This document shows positions 1 to 12,900 of a stretch of 64,000 bases of DNA, piece after piece. Origin of the DNA: Otis tarda (taxonomy: Eukaryota > Chordata > Aves > Otidiformes > Otididae); assembly GCA_026413225.1 (NCBI GenBank), contig CM048553.1, forward strand, positions 40,712,001 to 40,776,000. The letters run 5' to 3'. Each line of letters opens with the position of its first letter. Position 1 is the first letter of the stretch. A model generated the notes under the pieces. The model made no database searches. It was not told the DNA's origin and saw only the letters and a list, made by a program, of their open reading frames with translations. The position numbers were made by a program, and so were the translations under genes.

Positions 1-385
1 TGAGCATCCTAATCCTAAATCCCTGAAAGTAATTAGTTCTCTAGTCACCTCTTTCCTATACTTAAATTCACTCACCTGGACAGTAGCACAGAAATCAATG
101 GACCTTCCTCTCATTTTTGGTAAGCTATCAGGTACCAACTGTATCCTGGAGATCTGGGCATAAACACTGCTCCAGAATCAGTCATTTTTGAAGGGGAAAG
201 TGGGAAAGGGAACTAGATAGATTTTTGACATGGTTAAAGCTTTGTTTTTCTTTCCACATTTTGTTCCTGTTTTCCTACAATAGGACAAGTAATAAAAGAA
301 CATAATTATCTTTTGCTTGTGCCTATTTCCCTCTACTGCAGGGTACACCTAGTCGGCTACTTTGACCCACATGCTGAAGTTTTAA
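1..385. other. AT-rich flank, nothing recognised
   Basis: No gene, recognisable repeat or exon-like segment is visible. This is single-copy-looking AT-rich DNA that runs up to the target-site duplication of the solo LTR. Confidence 0.5.
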
Positions 386-1561
386 CTGGGTGTCGTAGTT
401 CGCCCCGATCGGGACCAGACTACGCAGTCTCTCTCTCACTCCCTCCACCCTCAAAGAGAATAGGGAGAGATAATATAAGAAAAAACAGCTCGAGTTTTGA
501 GATAAGGACAGGGAGAAAATCCTTAAAGTTACCATTAAGGGCAAAACAGACTCGACTTGGGGAAAACTATTCATTTATTACTACAAATAGCAGGATAATG
601 AGACAGAGAACAAGATAACCTCCCCTCACCCCTCCCTCTTCCCAAACTTAACATTATCTCTACTACCTTCCCCCCCTGAGCGGCAAAGGGGGGAAGAGGG
701 AATGGGGGTTGCGGTCAGTTCATCATGCGTTGTTTTACGCATGCTTCATGGTCAGGGGAAGAACTCCTCACATTCCTCCCCTGCTCTGTTGTGGGGTCCC
801 ACCCATATGCCACAGTCCTTCATGAAACTGCTCTGGCGTGGGTTATCTCTTCCACGGGGTGCAGTCTCTCCAGAACAGCTGCCCCAGCGGGCCCTCCACA
901 GGCCACAGCCGCCTTCAGGCATCCACCTCCCCCAGTGTGGGGTCCTTCACGGGCTCCAAGTGGATCTCTGCTCCTCCGTGGACCTCCATGGGCTGCAGGG
1001 GGACAACCTGCTCCACCATGGTCGTCACCACAGGCCAGGTGTCCACATTACTCCTCAGGAGCCACATTACTCCTCCCCCTCCTTCTGAACTGACCTTGGC
1101 ATCTGCAGCTGTTTTTCTCACAAGAAAAGTTCTTCACAACAGGCTGGCAGATGCCTCTCAGAATCTCTTCACATCATCCATCTCATCTCCTCTGCACTTC
1201 TCACAGCCAGGCCGGGCTGAGTCAGGCCCAGTCGGCTGCCTGGCAAGAGGCCAGAGGGTGAAGCCTGCAAGGCCCATGAGGCCTGCACCTCCCCCTCTCC
1301 ACCTCTGCCCCTGCTCAGCTTCTTCACATCTTCTCTTCTCTTTTTTTTTTTTTTTTTTTCTCTGTTTTCCCCTTCTTAAATACGTTACTGCACAGGCGTT
1401 ATCAGCGAACATTCTGCTACCAATCGGCTTGGCCTCGGCCAGCAGCGGGTCCGCCCTAGGGCCGGCTGAGTCCACTGAACAAAGGGGAGCGACTTCTAGC
1501 AGTTTCCTACAGAAGCTACCACCTTAGGCCCCCCGTCACTAAACAAAACCACAACACTGGG
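386..1561 (-). mobile_element. Solo ERVL-type LTR with 5-bp target duplication
   Basis: The direct repeat CTGGG flanks the element at 386-390 and 1557-1561. The LTR itself (391-1556, 1166 bp) has imperfect inverted termini, TGTCGTAG at the left and CCACAACA at the right (TGTTGTGG on the minus strand), giving the usual TG...CA ends. Read on the minus strand, it has a CCAAT-type box at about 1420-1430, a TATA-like tatttaag near 1375-1382, a long R region with degenerate 'gggtcc..cacgggctgcag' repeats (about 790-1040) and an AATAAA signal near 570-576. A poly-T run lies at 1342-1360. No gag, pol or env sequence adjoins it, so it is probably a solo LTR left by recombination. A 5-bp duplication is typical of ERVL elements. 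The family is a known type in bird genomes, but I do not assign a database name. ORFs inside it are not genes. Confidence 0.8.
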
Positions 1562-4500
1562 TCAAGGGTAGATGAAATTAATCTCTCCCTAACTCATCTG
1601 TCTTTACAACCTTCAAAAACCTTTACAACCTCCAACTACTGACCAGGTAAGACAAGTACAAGCAGTAAGAGTTAGGAACAGCTGAACTGGCATTTGCAGA
1701 GATAGTATCTTTGTCTTACATCAGCAGATAAAGAGATATTGAATGAAACAAAAGCTTTTTGACACTCAAAGCCTTACTCAGACTTGAAAAAAAACAGAGC
1801 TAAGTAAAAATCTGAAAACACTTGGTTTATATAATTAGCTTAGTTCCAGAACAATTAGACAACCTTGAGAAAAGGGGAGCTAGACATCCACTGAGCAGAA
1901 AAAGCTTCTGGCAGGGCAAGAAGCAATAACTCATAATATATTTCCCAAGCACGAGGAATAAATACTAAGCACCTAGAGAACAGCTGTGAGTGAGGAGGTG
2001 TTACTGAGGAGAAACAATAATCTGCCATAACACACCAATGTCTCCATTGCACTTAGTAAAAATTGAGATTTTACTTTTAGTGCTAACATTAAATTTTAAA
2101 GGTTTTTTGCAGTTTCTCTTGAAGATAAAGACTATGAAATCAGGGAGGTTTTTGTTTTGTTGGGTTTTTTTTAAGAAAATGTTCCCTCGCTCAGTTATTT
2201 TGTCCATTACTGATTGTCAGTCTAAGTTTATTCTGGTGTATATAGTACTAACTCTATTTGATTTTTCTCATTTCAATAGTACTCAGTGCACCGGATAAAG
2301 CATACCATATGCTGAAATTTGCATGTATAGAATTGTCAAAAACCAAGGAGTCCAGACAAGACTGCAGATGTAGAGACATCTTATAGCTGTTACTAGAAAA
2401 AAAGTTTTCATCTTAGGATGAGTTTGTAGACATTGGAGAACTGAAAGGCTGAGTGAATACTGATGGAAATAGAAATGAGGGAAAGTGAGGAAAGGAAGTT
2501 AGGAGACTTCCTTGAAGAAGCAATCTGTCTTAGTAGAAGACCAAGTAGCCTATGATATACCGTGTGTGTGATACAGCATATAACAATATCGGGGGGGGGG
2601 GGGAATCCAAAACCACCCCCTTCTCCACAAACAAAACAAAACAAACCAAACAAACAAAAACTCCTCCGCCATACCAGATGGCTTCTTTCTTGTAACTAGA
2701 GTAAATATACTGGTCAGGTTACTCTTTTGAAGAAGCAGCCTTTGTTTGCTGAGGATCATCCTTGGACTAGTAAGGGAGGTGTTAATTCTCCTCAGACCAC
2801 ATACGGATAAATATGAGAGTCTTTGCTTTCTAATGGCCTGGATATGTGTAATAAAATAAACCAGAAAATGCACCTGATACAAAAGCCCTCAAAGCTAAAC
2901 CCAAAAGGTATCGTCACATTCTGTGAAAATTATGCTACATGTAACCAGAACAAGTTTGATAGCACATCATAGGAAATGGGATGGGTAAGTGGCAATTGCC
3001 ATCTGTTCATATATATCAAAAACGTTGGATGTCAAGCATCAGTCACAGACAACAAAAACATTCTGAGCTTCTATTTTTTTTTCTCCCTCTATATAGCAAT
3101 TAGAATGTCCGTAGCATTTCATTCAGAAAAATATTACTACAATAGCCAGCAATTTAGAAGAGGTAGTAAAACAGCAAAAAAGAATTATCATACATTACTT
3201 TGATTCTATCATTTAGATTTCTAGTATCTTCAATCAGTGCTAGAAAGTCCTTCTATACAATTAATGTAGAAAATATTACAAATACAAAAGATTTTTCTCT
3301 TTTTAAAATGTCACCCTGGGATACATATTACTTCAATAATAGAGACGAGTGTTTTGGTACTTATTTATATTTATTTTCATGATGATAACCATACCATTTC
3401 ATTGCTGGGAAACTCTTGAGGTGAAAAAATACAGCTAACCTCCTAACTTCATCAGAGCAAATGTCTTGCCAAGTCACAGATTCCCCAAAACACACAAATA
3501 TTAAGCTATGTCCAATGTCACACATATAGATCACATCTGAAACCAAACTCAACAACAATACAGATGAGCTGCAAAGCAGAAAAAATATAATATCTAAGCT
3601 CTTTGCGGGATTCAGAATAAAGCAGCACACTCCTCCCTGCAAGAATCTTAACTCAGAACTTCATTACTTCAGCATTTCTGACGAAATAAAATATTCTAAT
3701 ATCTCTCAAATCAAAAAGTGTGGTGTTATTTATTGCATGGAAGATACAAACAGACAGGCTGTGCACCTCAAATCTTTCCAGAGGGTTTCATGCCTAATGG
3801 CCTCTTCTTATGACTGACAGCTCTGATAGGCTCAGCTGAAGGCTGATTTTAATGAAAACCCATTTTCCAAAGGGAGACCATTGTGTTAGTATTATTTTTG
3901 TCCTGATCATAACTTTCAGCACAAAAAGGTCTCTCCTTTTCTCCTCCATCCTCAATATAATTTTAAATTGAAATACCAAACTCTTTTTACACAATTTGGT
4001 CTACTGACTTTCAGTCAGCTTTGCAAAAAGATATTTCCTTCAGCTTATGTAAAGTCAGAATGATAGCTCATTCTGAATAAAATAGGCCTTGGACCATTTA
4101 TATAATAGACTGCTCTATTCAGATGAATAGGATACGTCAGTCAGAAGACCTGCAGTCTAGAAGCATTTAACTCAGTATGTGGGATCCAAGCAGACATTAA
4201 AATCCCAGCAAATCCCAGTTTTCCTCATTAAGGTGAAGATAAGTTTTAGAATATGACCACTTAGAAAACAAACTCATAAAGCTTTTTAAACCTGTGTGAC
4301 ATGTTAACCAAGAGGGCATTCCACTTCTGAGCCTTCAGACAGCAACTTGAACCAACACTTCTGAGCTCACACAGAAATACTGGAATACCCCGCATCAGCT
4401 AGTTCAGTCCTGCGCTCTTTAGGAGATGACACAGCTGTGATACAACACCTGTTGAGATTCAGGTGTGAAACAAAGGAGGAGATGTGCATCAGAGTCAGCA

Positions 4501-4929
4501 AACCTGGTATGTGCCCTTGCTGAAATCCCAGATTACAAACCATCAGCTGCCGGGGTGTGAGCACACATGCAAGAGAGAGCCTGCTCCCAGGATTTCTGCT
4601 GCCTCTGCTTATTGAAAAATTATTTTGTCCCAGTGAGCTAAAGGACTGTTTCAGCAATATGGCAAATAATATATTAAAATGCAGCAAAGGAAGAATAAGG
4701 GCACAAAGTGTGCTGCAGCTTAAGGTAAATGGGCATGCTGCTTGCCTCTCAGAAATAATCTTGAAGGAGTCCATAAGAAATGTTTTTTTCTTTATCTGGT
4801 ACTCATCAGTCTTTCCTTGAAGTTAACCATTTCCTCCAAAACCTTACAAAATTCAGTACTGCAGGTTCAAGTCTGTCTGTGCATTTTTTGCAGAGTAAAA
4901 CATTAAAACAAGATTGGAAAAAATCTTTA
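1562..4929. other. Intergenic AT-rich DNA between two LTRs
   Basis: No gene is supported. The stretch holds a 13-base G run (2591-2603) followed by CAAA-type simple sequence (about 2629-2660). The ORFs here are short and show no protein-like features. Confidence 0.5.
2591..2660. repeat. Poly-G tract and (CAAA)n simple repeat
   Basis: Thirteen consecutive G at 2591-2603 are followed about 25 bases later by imperfect CAAA/CAAAA units to about 2660. Both are ordinary simple sequence, likely unstable in length. Confidence 0.8.
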
Positions 4930-5760
4930 CTATAGCTATTGGGCTGCAGTGAAGAACTGGGCACCAATGGCAGGGTTTCGGTAGCAGTGGGCTGCAGCGG
5001 TGCCCTGGGTGAGAGGTGGCCCTGAGCCAGTCACAGCGTGTTCCAGCCAGCTCTGAAACCAGCATAAACAGCCCTTTGCCCCTCAAAACCTCAGGCAGGC
5101 TTAAGAGAGGTTTAAGAGAGCCCATGGCAGGCACAAGAGGTGGGAGATACAGGACTGGAAACATGTCTGGAGACACACTCCGGGCAGAAGGTCCTCCATG
5201 CCAAACAGAGGGCATGTGGCCGTGGGTGACCTGCACAGGAGCAGGGACACCCCTGAGAGACTGCAGCCACGGGCAACCCATGCTGGGGCAACAACAACCC
5301 CAACGGACTGCAGCTGTGGGGAAACCATGCCAGGGCAGGGACACCTCCAAGGGGACTTTGGCCTGTGGGTGCCACTCTACAGTAGGGGTAATAAGAAAGA
5401 GAGTGGCAGGAAAAACAGTAAAAGACAAAGGGCGGATATATACCATTATGACACACAACTCCACCTCTCACACTTTTATTTACCTCACCAGGGGAGCTGG
5501 GGCACACTGAACCTAATCTGCAGTGAAAATAAGGGAAACTGAGACTAGGAAGGGATTAGGATAGGTGTTTGGGTTAAGATGAGCCTGGGGAAGGAAAGGA
5601 GTTGACTTGTTTAATTGTTTATATTCTTTCTTTTTTCTTCCCCCTCAATACCTAAACCTATGATCGGAAGTGTCTGTTAATTTGTAAAAAAATTAATTCA
5701 ACAAAGATTCTCAAATCAAGACTGTTTTGCTCATAACAAACTGCAATACCAGGGTGACAG
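4930..5760 (+). mobile_element. Truncated ERVL-type LTR, same family as the solo LTR at 391-1556
   Basis: The segment shares the degenerate repeats seen in the first LTR ('cagggacacc...gggactgcagcc...gtggg', about 5230-5380). It then shows the same order of a purine-rich block ('aaggagttgacttg', 5590s), a 'tgttaatttgtaaaaaaattaattcaac' region and a 'tcaagactgttttgctc' stretch (about 5717-5735), matching 'tcgagtctgttttgcc' on the minus strand of the first LTR. It is oriented plus, opposite to the first copy. I could not find clean TG...CA ends or a target duplication, so both borders are approximate and the copy is probably truncated or worn. The 203-codon minus-strand ORF over it (4853-5464) is a by-product of its GC-rich repeats. 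Confidence 0.6.
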
Positions 5761-8700
5761 AGATTATTTCTTTAGGCTTCATGCTAAGCAGAAAAATAAG
5801 AGGCTTTAGCCTTTTTGCCTCAGTACTTCCACAGACCATCATTGGTATAATTATGGCAGTAGTGTGCTCAATAGCTTGGGGAAATACAAACAGATTGCAG
5901 TACATCCCGTTAGGTTATCTTTCAACATATGTCTGAGCTAAATAGAGTTGAAAGAAAGTTCAACAAAACAGATTTCTCCAGACTGTCCAGAATTAGGTCC
6001 GTATCGTTACCCTACTTCGGAAGCACTGACATTGTAATTACCTCAGGCACCCATCTGGCACAAATCACAACATTATTTCATTTCAGATGGTCTCAGATAT
6101 TAACTTTGGTTTCCTCTCAGTTAGATTGTGTCATGGAGATGCAAATCATGTCATTTACAACAGGAACCCAAACATCAGTGATTTCTACCTCATGATCCTG
6201 AAAAGCCCTAGCATATTGCTAATGGTGGGAGATCTACTTTAAGGTGCAAATCACATTTTAATTGACAGCAAACTGAACTCTTAAGTCTTTGATTTCTCTT
6301 CAGTGACCTCATTCTAGCTCATCGATGTTTCATATTTACTGGTAACAATTGGCACACTCCTTGGTAGATGCCAAATACTGATCGAATTAAGTCCAAACAG
6401 TTGAAGTTCTTAATTTCTCAAATAGGTCAAACAGTCTAAAATTGCGTAGTGCATTTGCTTTTTTTTTGTTGGTTTTTTTCAAGTTTTCCCAGAAAGAGAT
6501 TATTATATTCTTTAATTTATTATTTTGAAAGATTGGGGGAAAAAGAAAAAAAATAAAAAGCAAACAATTCTTGTATTATGGTCTCTGTAAGTAAAATATT
6601 TGTTCTTGAATTGAAAATTCCAGCCACACTGGTCTTAATCAGACACACAGATCTCCTTTATTCATTAACTGAAAGACTATAACTAACAAAGTCAGCTGTA
6701 ATGCAAAAATATGCAAGGTTACAATTTCAAATTATTTTTCTCTAATTTTTACTCAAAGGTGCTAATTTTCTGACAACTTGTGACAGTAAACCTATACACT
6801 CTTTCTAAAAAGCAGATAGACAGTTACCAGATGTTCATTTAAAATTTAGAAGGATAATTTTACTTTAAAAGTTACATACATACATATGTATCTCAGATGC
6901 ACTGCAAAAAAAAATACAAAAGGAGTATAAGAGAAGTAAATTGTGATAAGACATTCAGTGACACAGGTTATATAACCTGTGAAGACTTTGCTTTTTCTAA
7001 CAACATAGATTTCTTCAAAATCAGCAGACTACCATACACCAACTTTCCAATGTATATCCCAATGCTGACCATCATTAAGGCAGTCAGCTGGTTTCTGTTC
7101 TTCACTGCTATGCAGTTGCATTGTGTTTCATGAGCTAGGAAATGGTTATAAGAACAACAAGGAACTTTGTGGGAAGTAAGAATCAAAAAGTGTATTTTCC
7201 AAGAGTTTTCCTAGACCAACTTCATCAGTCATCAACACTTTGAGGTTTGATCAGCTTAGAAAGGATTCATTGGTCAAATTAACATTCTGAACCTCTGACC
7301 ATCCATGCTAATACAACTTAAAACAAAACCTCCTGGGGAAAATACCTTTATTTGAAATTATTTTCAGTGCTACTCCATCAACATAAGAGCTGTTTGTTAA
7401 CTTTGTGCTAAGCGTGGTCATTGCCATCTGGAAATTCACCACTTCAGTTCCTACTGATATGCGGCTAACTAGTTTTGTTCTGATACATCAATTCACATAG
7501 CCTGTCTCACAAAGGCAACAGCAACCTGCTTGAGATTTCCAGTTTTGTTTGAACGCTAACAGCACACGTTAGCCTGCTCCATGAACTTCTGAGGCCAACA
7601 AGAGAAATGGGGTCTCGGACTTCCCCAGGGCACTTTACAGCCTGGCTAAATACCATGTATTAACATGGAAGAAGAGAGCAGCGAGGTCATTTAGGCCAGG
7701 CTCTTTGGAAACTCAGCTCTGCTTGCTCCAGTGAAAGAGAACTAGTTACTTGTAAGACTAAAAGTGAACTGGAGATGACAAGGCTGCATGCTTGTTAGCA
7801 ACAGCTGTTTCTGTCATACGTGTCTGCTGTGTTTTGCTGTAATCTGTGCAGTTATATCTGAGATCCCCTTTAATGGATTGAGGGGCAAAGCTAAGGGGCT
7901 TTTATGGATGCTATAAACAATGAAAAAGGGTCTTTCTAAGAGGTAGTCCAGATGGTAGGTGAATCTGGGTCAGAGCTGCATCATATGCTCCCAGTTGGAA
8001 TCCAGAGGGTAGAAGGCAGGAAAAATTATTCCTTACTGTAAGAAAGAAAATGAATGCTCTGTCTTTTCATAAACAAATTATTAGGAACTGATGTTACTAG
8101 GATGAAGAAGCATTTCTGAGAGATGGTTTTCCATGTTTTTCACAATAAAAAAAAGTGTTTATTAATTGAATATAAACAACAAAACATAAAACCTCAATAG
8201 AGCTGTAGCAGAACATGCCTGAAATTCTGACTGCTCATATGTTAGTGTCAATAGGTTACAAATCATGAAGGTAAAGTCTCCCTTTCCTAGGTGGTAAAAT
8301 GCAGGGCAGGTGTGGTAGTTTGGTGGTCTCTAATTGGCCTCCTGTCCTCACCACAGCACACAGTGCTTGGTTTTCTCGGGATGTTCATCATCAACAGTAC
8401 AGTCTCCTGAAGAGTTGTTTATTTCTGTGTTTGCCCAGATGCCCTTCCTGCATGACCTTGCCTTTTCCAGGCTCTTCCCTCAGCTAATCTGCTTTCTTGG
8501 CCTTCAGCTGGGGCTTACTCTAGAGATCAAAACCACACCATCTCTGCCCTCTTTCACTCCTTACAGAGATGTCTCAGATCCTCAGCAGCTATTTAAGACT
8601 TCTCTATAATGGCCATGCTACCCTGAACTCTTTAAAGACACTCTACACAAAACTATTGTTTCAGTACAGGTCTCCACACCAGCATCAATCAATGGTGCAC

Positions 8701-9908
8701 GTATTCTTCCTCCCTTTAGGTACTGGATGGCATTCCTATCTTATCTTACTAGCACAAAAAGCCTTTTCGTACAGAGCCTTTGTATAGTAACGGACATGTT
8801 CTGGATTGGAAGAATGGGTAATGGAGCCAGTAATACAATGTACAACTCCACAGACTATCAGCACCTGGCCCTGAGGCATGGATTCAAGAGGCTTAAATTG
8901 CAAAGGATTAAAAAAGGTGATATGATGGTGGCAGAAGGAAAACATGGCATAAACACTGCCTAGTGCTGTTGCCCTGCTCGCAGCTACAGGAGAGCGATTT
9001 GTCACCTAATGTTGTACACCTGAAGCAGCCCAAGTGAATCCAACTGTGGCTGCCAGGACTGCATTTTCTTCCCAACCATGCACTCCCATTCCCTCTCTGG
9101 CACATATCTGACCATAGCATGAACCATATCATCCTGCTAGACCAGCAGAAAAACAGGACACCTTACTTCCTAAGAAAGCATCTTCTTTTGCTATTTCAGC
9201 TATTCTCTACTCAGCCTTTGTGAGAGATCTCCAGTGCCAGATGGTCACAGTGCTGGCCAAGCTCATCTTGATGCCCATTTTCAGTTTTGTTCCCACCATC
9301 CAAACTTTGTAAATTATCCCAGCCTAGGCTATTGTTTCAGTCAGCCCTGGAAAACTTCACTCCACTTTTTAATGCAAGTGTAGGGAACAAAACAACAGGG
9401 AACAAATTCTGCTCTCCTCCATGACTGAGGACTAGGGATGCCCACTGACCACACCACCCCTATGGGAATGCCTTATAACAGTGACAGAGATTATGCATAA
9501 CTGGCATGTTTGAGCTCCTTCCAGTGGCATATCTAGCACCAGGCAATGGGAAGAGAAGGTGCTTGACCTAAATCTGCCTTTAGGACACAATGGACACAGA
9601 TGTTTGAGTGCGATGTGGGAGCACGACACATGCATCACATCAGCCTCCCTTTAGCCTCGCACTTCATCAAACAACACAGGCACTAAAGCAGCTTGTGTTC
9701 CTACAGTTCTCTCTTTGCTTGCTTCCTTGCTTGTTTGTTTCTTTTGAAGCAGCCCTGGTCCTTTTCTGTGTTTCTCCATTCATGCTTCCAAATATGCCAA
9801 GAATTTTGCATTTCAGTGTTCACAGTGCTGGGACGCATTTCCTTACTCTGAAGAGAGTCTGGGACCCCTGGACTGCTGTAGATGTGAACACAGAAGTAAT
9901 AAAGCACA
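5761..9908. other. Intergenic AT-rich DNA, nothing recognised
   Basis: No repeat family or exon with convincing splice sites is visible. The ORFs (for example 8299-8609 and 8727-8963) are short, lack recognisable domains and have no consistent splice context. Confidence 0.45.
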
Positions 9909-9970
9909 GGGTTGGACTAGATGACCTTTAAAGGTCCCTTCCAACCCAAACTATTCTATGATTCTGTGAT
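9909..9970 (+). mobile_element. CR1 LINE 3' end fragment
   Basis: Short 5'-truncated CR1 tail: 'gttggactagatgacct', then 'ggtcccttccaaccc', then the terminal 'attctatgattctgtgatt' octamer repeats. Truncation to the 3' untranslated region is the usual outcome of CR1 target-primed insertion. There is no coding content. Confidence 0.9.
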
Positions 9971-12900
9971 TTTAAAATTGTGTGATTCCAGCGGCATTAA
10001 CTTCACATGAGTTATAATAGTAAGGGGGCAAAACTGGCTGTGTATCAGCACTGAAATGATGAATGACATCAGATTAAATAAAGGGCATGCAGACAAACTA
10101 ATTCAGGTGTAAAGCTATCTCAGTCTGAGAGAGGAGCAAGTTTGCCTGAAGTGGGACAGTTATTCTGGATACAAACTTTCTACTGAAAATAGGAATTATT
10201 TCTAGAAGACAGTTATTCTACTCCCAGAATGGATTAGTTTGAGATAAGAAGGCAAATGTAATAAATATATATATTTAATAGTCCAATTGTGTATGGAATT
10301 GAAATATCTTATCCACTAAAATAAAAAGTTATTCAGAGAAAACCCTGTTTTTTAATTAAGTTCTTAAGAAAATTTAGTTCATTCAGTTAAAGACAAAGGT
10401 CCAAATAAGACTATAAAATATGGCTTCTTCAATTAATTGCTGACTTTGTCTGCAGTTAAATTTACTCAGAGTCAAAAAAGAAATTTAATGCAGGCTCATG
10501 TGTTGTATTTGCATTCTTTTTTCAAGTTACACAATATGGTAATTTAGTTTTTTAAAGTCAGTATTGCACAAGATCTACATAAAGCCCACAAAGCACTATC
10601 AAACACATAATATATTAAAGACGAAAAATAATGCATTTGTTCCTTTAGTCATAGTATCCTTGACTGCTACATCCAAGAACATTAGGCAATAGTGTCAGAC
10701 AGAAGTGTATTTTTAATTTCCATCTATCCTCATTAGTCCCTTACTTTCAAATGCCTCCTATTACTCTGAGGTGTGAGCGCTAGGTGTAATTTGTTCCTTC
10801 AAACTTTTGACGATATTTTAGTCAACATATATGTAAAAAGTTGTAATTACAGCAAGAACTGATAGCACCGCACATTAACACTGCCATAATTTACTATGAG
10901 GAAGGTTCCATTTTCAGTTGCTTAGAACTTTGCCAAGCTTTATTTGCAATGACACTTTTTTATTGTTCAATGTCTGTCCCCAGTGAAATTTTCTGGGGAA
11001 CATGGCTAAAGACTTTTTGGGAAAACTAGGCTAGGGAAACATACTGTTTGCCCATAAATCTTGAAAAGATTACTGGGTGCAAATGGCTTAGAAGATAGAG
11101 AGAGGGCTATGAAAATACAGGGAGCAACTGAGAGTGTTAAGAAGCCTAGGACTCCCTGGAGAAGGAAATTTGGACTGGGAACCAAGAAAAGCAGAGCTAA
11201 GAGGCTGAGAGATAGGCATAAAGGATTGGAACGAATTATTTCCACATGTTGCCAGTCCTATGGTAGTGGCATGGGCTGCAAAGGCTACTGCAGGCAATAA
11301 AGAATCCATTTTCTCTAACCCACTGCCAGACCCTGTCCGTACTAATATCTAGCTTCAAGTAATGTGAATATTCACACACTGTCAGCTCGGGATCTGCCAT
11401 GCTAACCTCTCTGAGGTAGCTCTGCTACCAGTTTTACTGTGCTGTGGCTTCCTGTGCCTCTAAACACCCCACTAGCAAACACCACTGCGTGCAGTCTTTA
11501 CTCCAGCACTTGTTTTGGGGAATTTCCAGACGTATCACGGTGTAGCTAACATTGCTCTGTTTCCACAAAGTTTTAGAACCACTGAGACCCCTAGGATTTC
11601 CTTTGATCTTCTTTTGCTTTCCCACAAATGCTACCTTCTCTTTCATCCTTTGATTTAGACACAAGCACTGCCTGGCATGCCCCAGAGAGTTGCTACTGTC
11701 CAATATCACAGTATTTTACTATCTCTTCCCTGATTTCTCCTTTCCTTGCAACAAGAACGTGACCAGCAACAACTTCAATGTCTAAAAGTTCCCTTAGTGT
11801 CTGGTTCAATTTCCTCTGAAACATCTCAAATGCAAAGCTAACTCCAAAGACATTTTTACTTAGTGGTATCTTCTGACAGAAAACAAAAAGTCCTAGGTGT
11901 AGCTCAACTATCTGCGTGCTGGAGTCATATTTCTGGACTCATAGGGGAAAAAGAGAGAAAAAAAAAAAAAAAGAAAAAAAATTACACACGCACATCCCTT
12001 TCAGCCTGGACTGATCAGCTGCTGTATCTTTGATGAGAAATGGGAGTCATTATTCATTCGCTACTCACTCTGTGTTAACTGGTTTATTGAAAGATGCAGG
12101 TCTTCTAAGATTTTCTGTCCTCTTACAGACATTACTAAAACAAGTAGCTCATTTAGTTATTCTAATAGCTCATCTAGCGATGTGCTCTTTTTGTGGGAAA
12201 GCTGCCCTTACTGTTTTCCTTCAGGTAAATACAAATGAGATAAATTCCACAGATATACAAACCTGTAACTGTTTCACTGCGTGGATGATGTATCTCACAA
12301 ATCATTGTATTTCTACTTGGAGAACTGTAAGTTTCCATAGGCAGAGCATAGATATCAGAAGACTTTCAGTTCAGGATTCTCATTTGCTTCCTGGCTTCAA
12401 TTTAGAGAAAATTAAAACAGCCTCTCTGGTGTTTTCTTCTGTCCATAATTAGGACGTTTGTCAAATATCCTTTTCATCTGTTGAACTGGAATGATCGTTA
12501 CTGCTGACCACTGCATGTTATACTCTGCTTTGCTTTCTTTAACCAGTTAAATACTTCCTCTTCTCCACATCTCTTTTTAAATCTACTGTACTCACCTTTT
12601 GACAAGCTCAGTTGTAGAATGTCCTTTATCTGGAAATAAAACATTCTATGGGAGGCTTTGCTGTCCTGCTTCTACTGGTTTGTCTCCTTCTTAATCATAC
12701 TTTTTGCTATTGCCCTCCTTATCACCTCTATAATATTTCATATTTCATCATTCAAAAATATTCTACACTTGTAAAATTAAATTTTTTACTCAAAAAGCTA
12801 TTGATAAGCAATTTTGCAGAGTGCCAAAAACTTTCAAGCTCTATGCATGCAGACTTGGCCACCCAGTATGTGCATCTTTCCCCACACTCAAAAACCTACT

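Noticed and set aside
702-1527. Several ORFs of 100-230 codons on both strands
   Set aside because: They fall within the solo LTR and overlap each other; none resembles a retroviral or host protein.
4853-5464. 203-codon minus-strand ORF, with overlapping ORFs on both strands
   Set aside because: It lies inside the GC-rich repeats of an LTR; all frames are open there because of composition, and the peptide has no domain.
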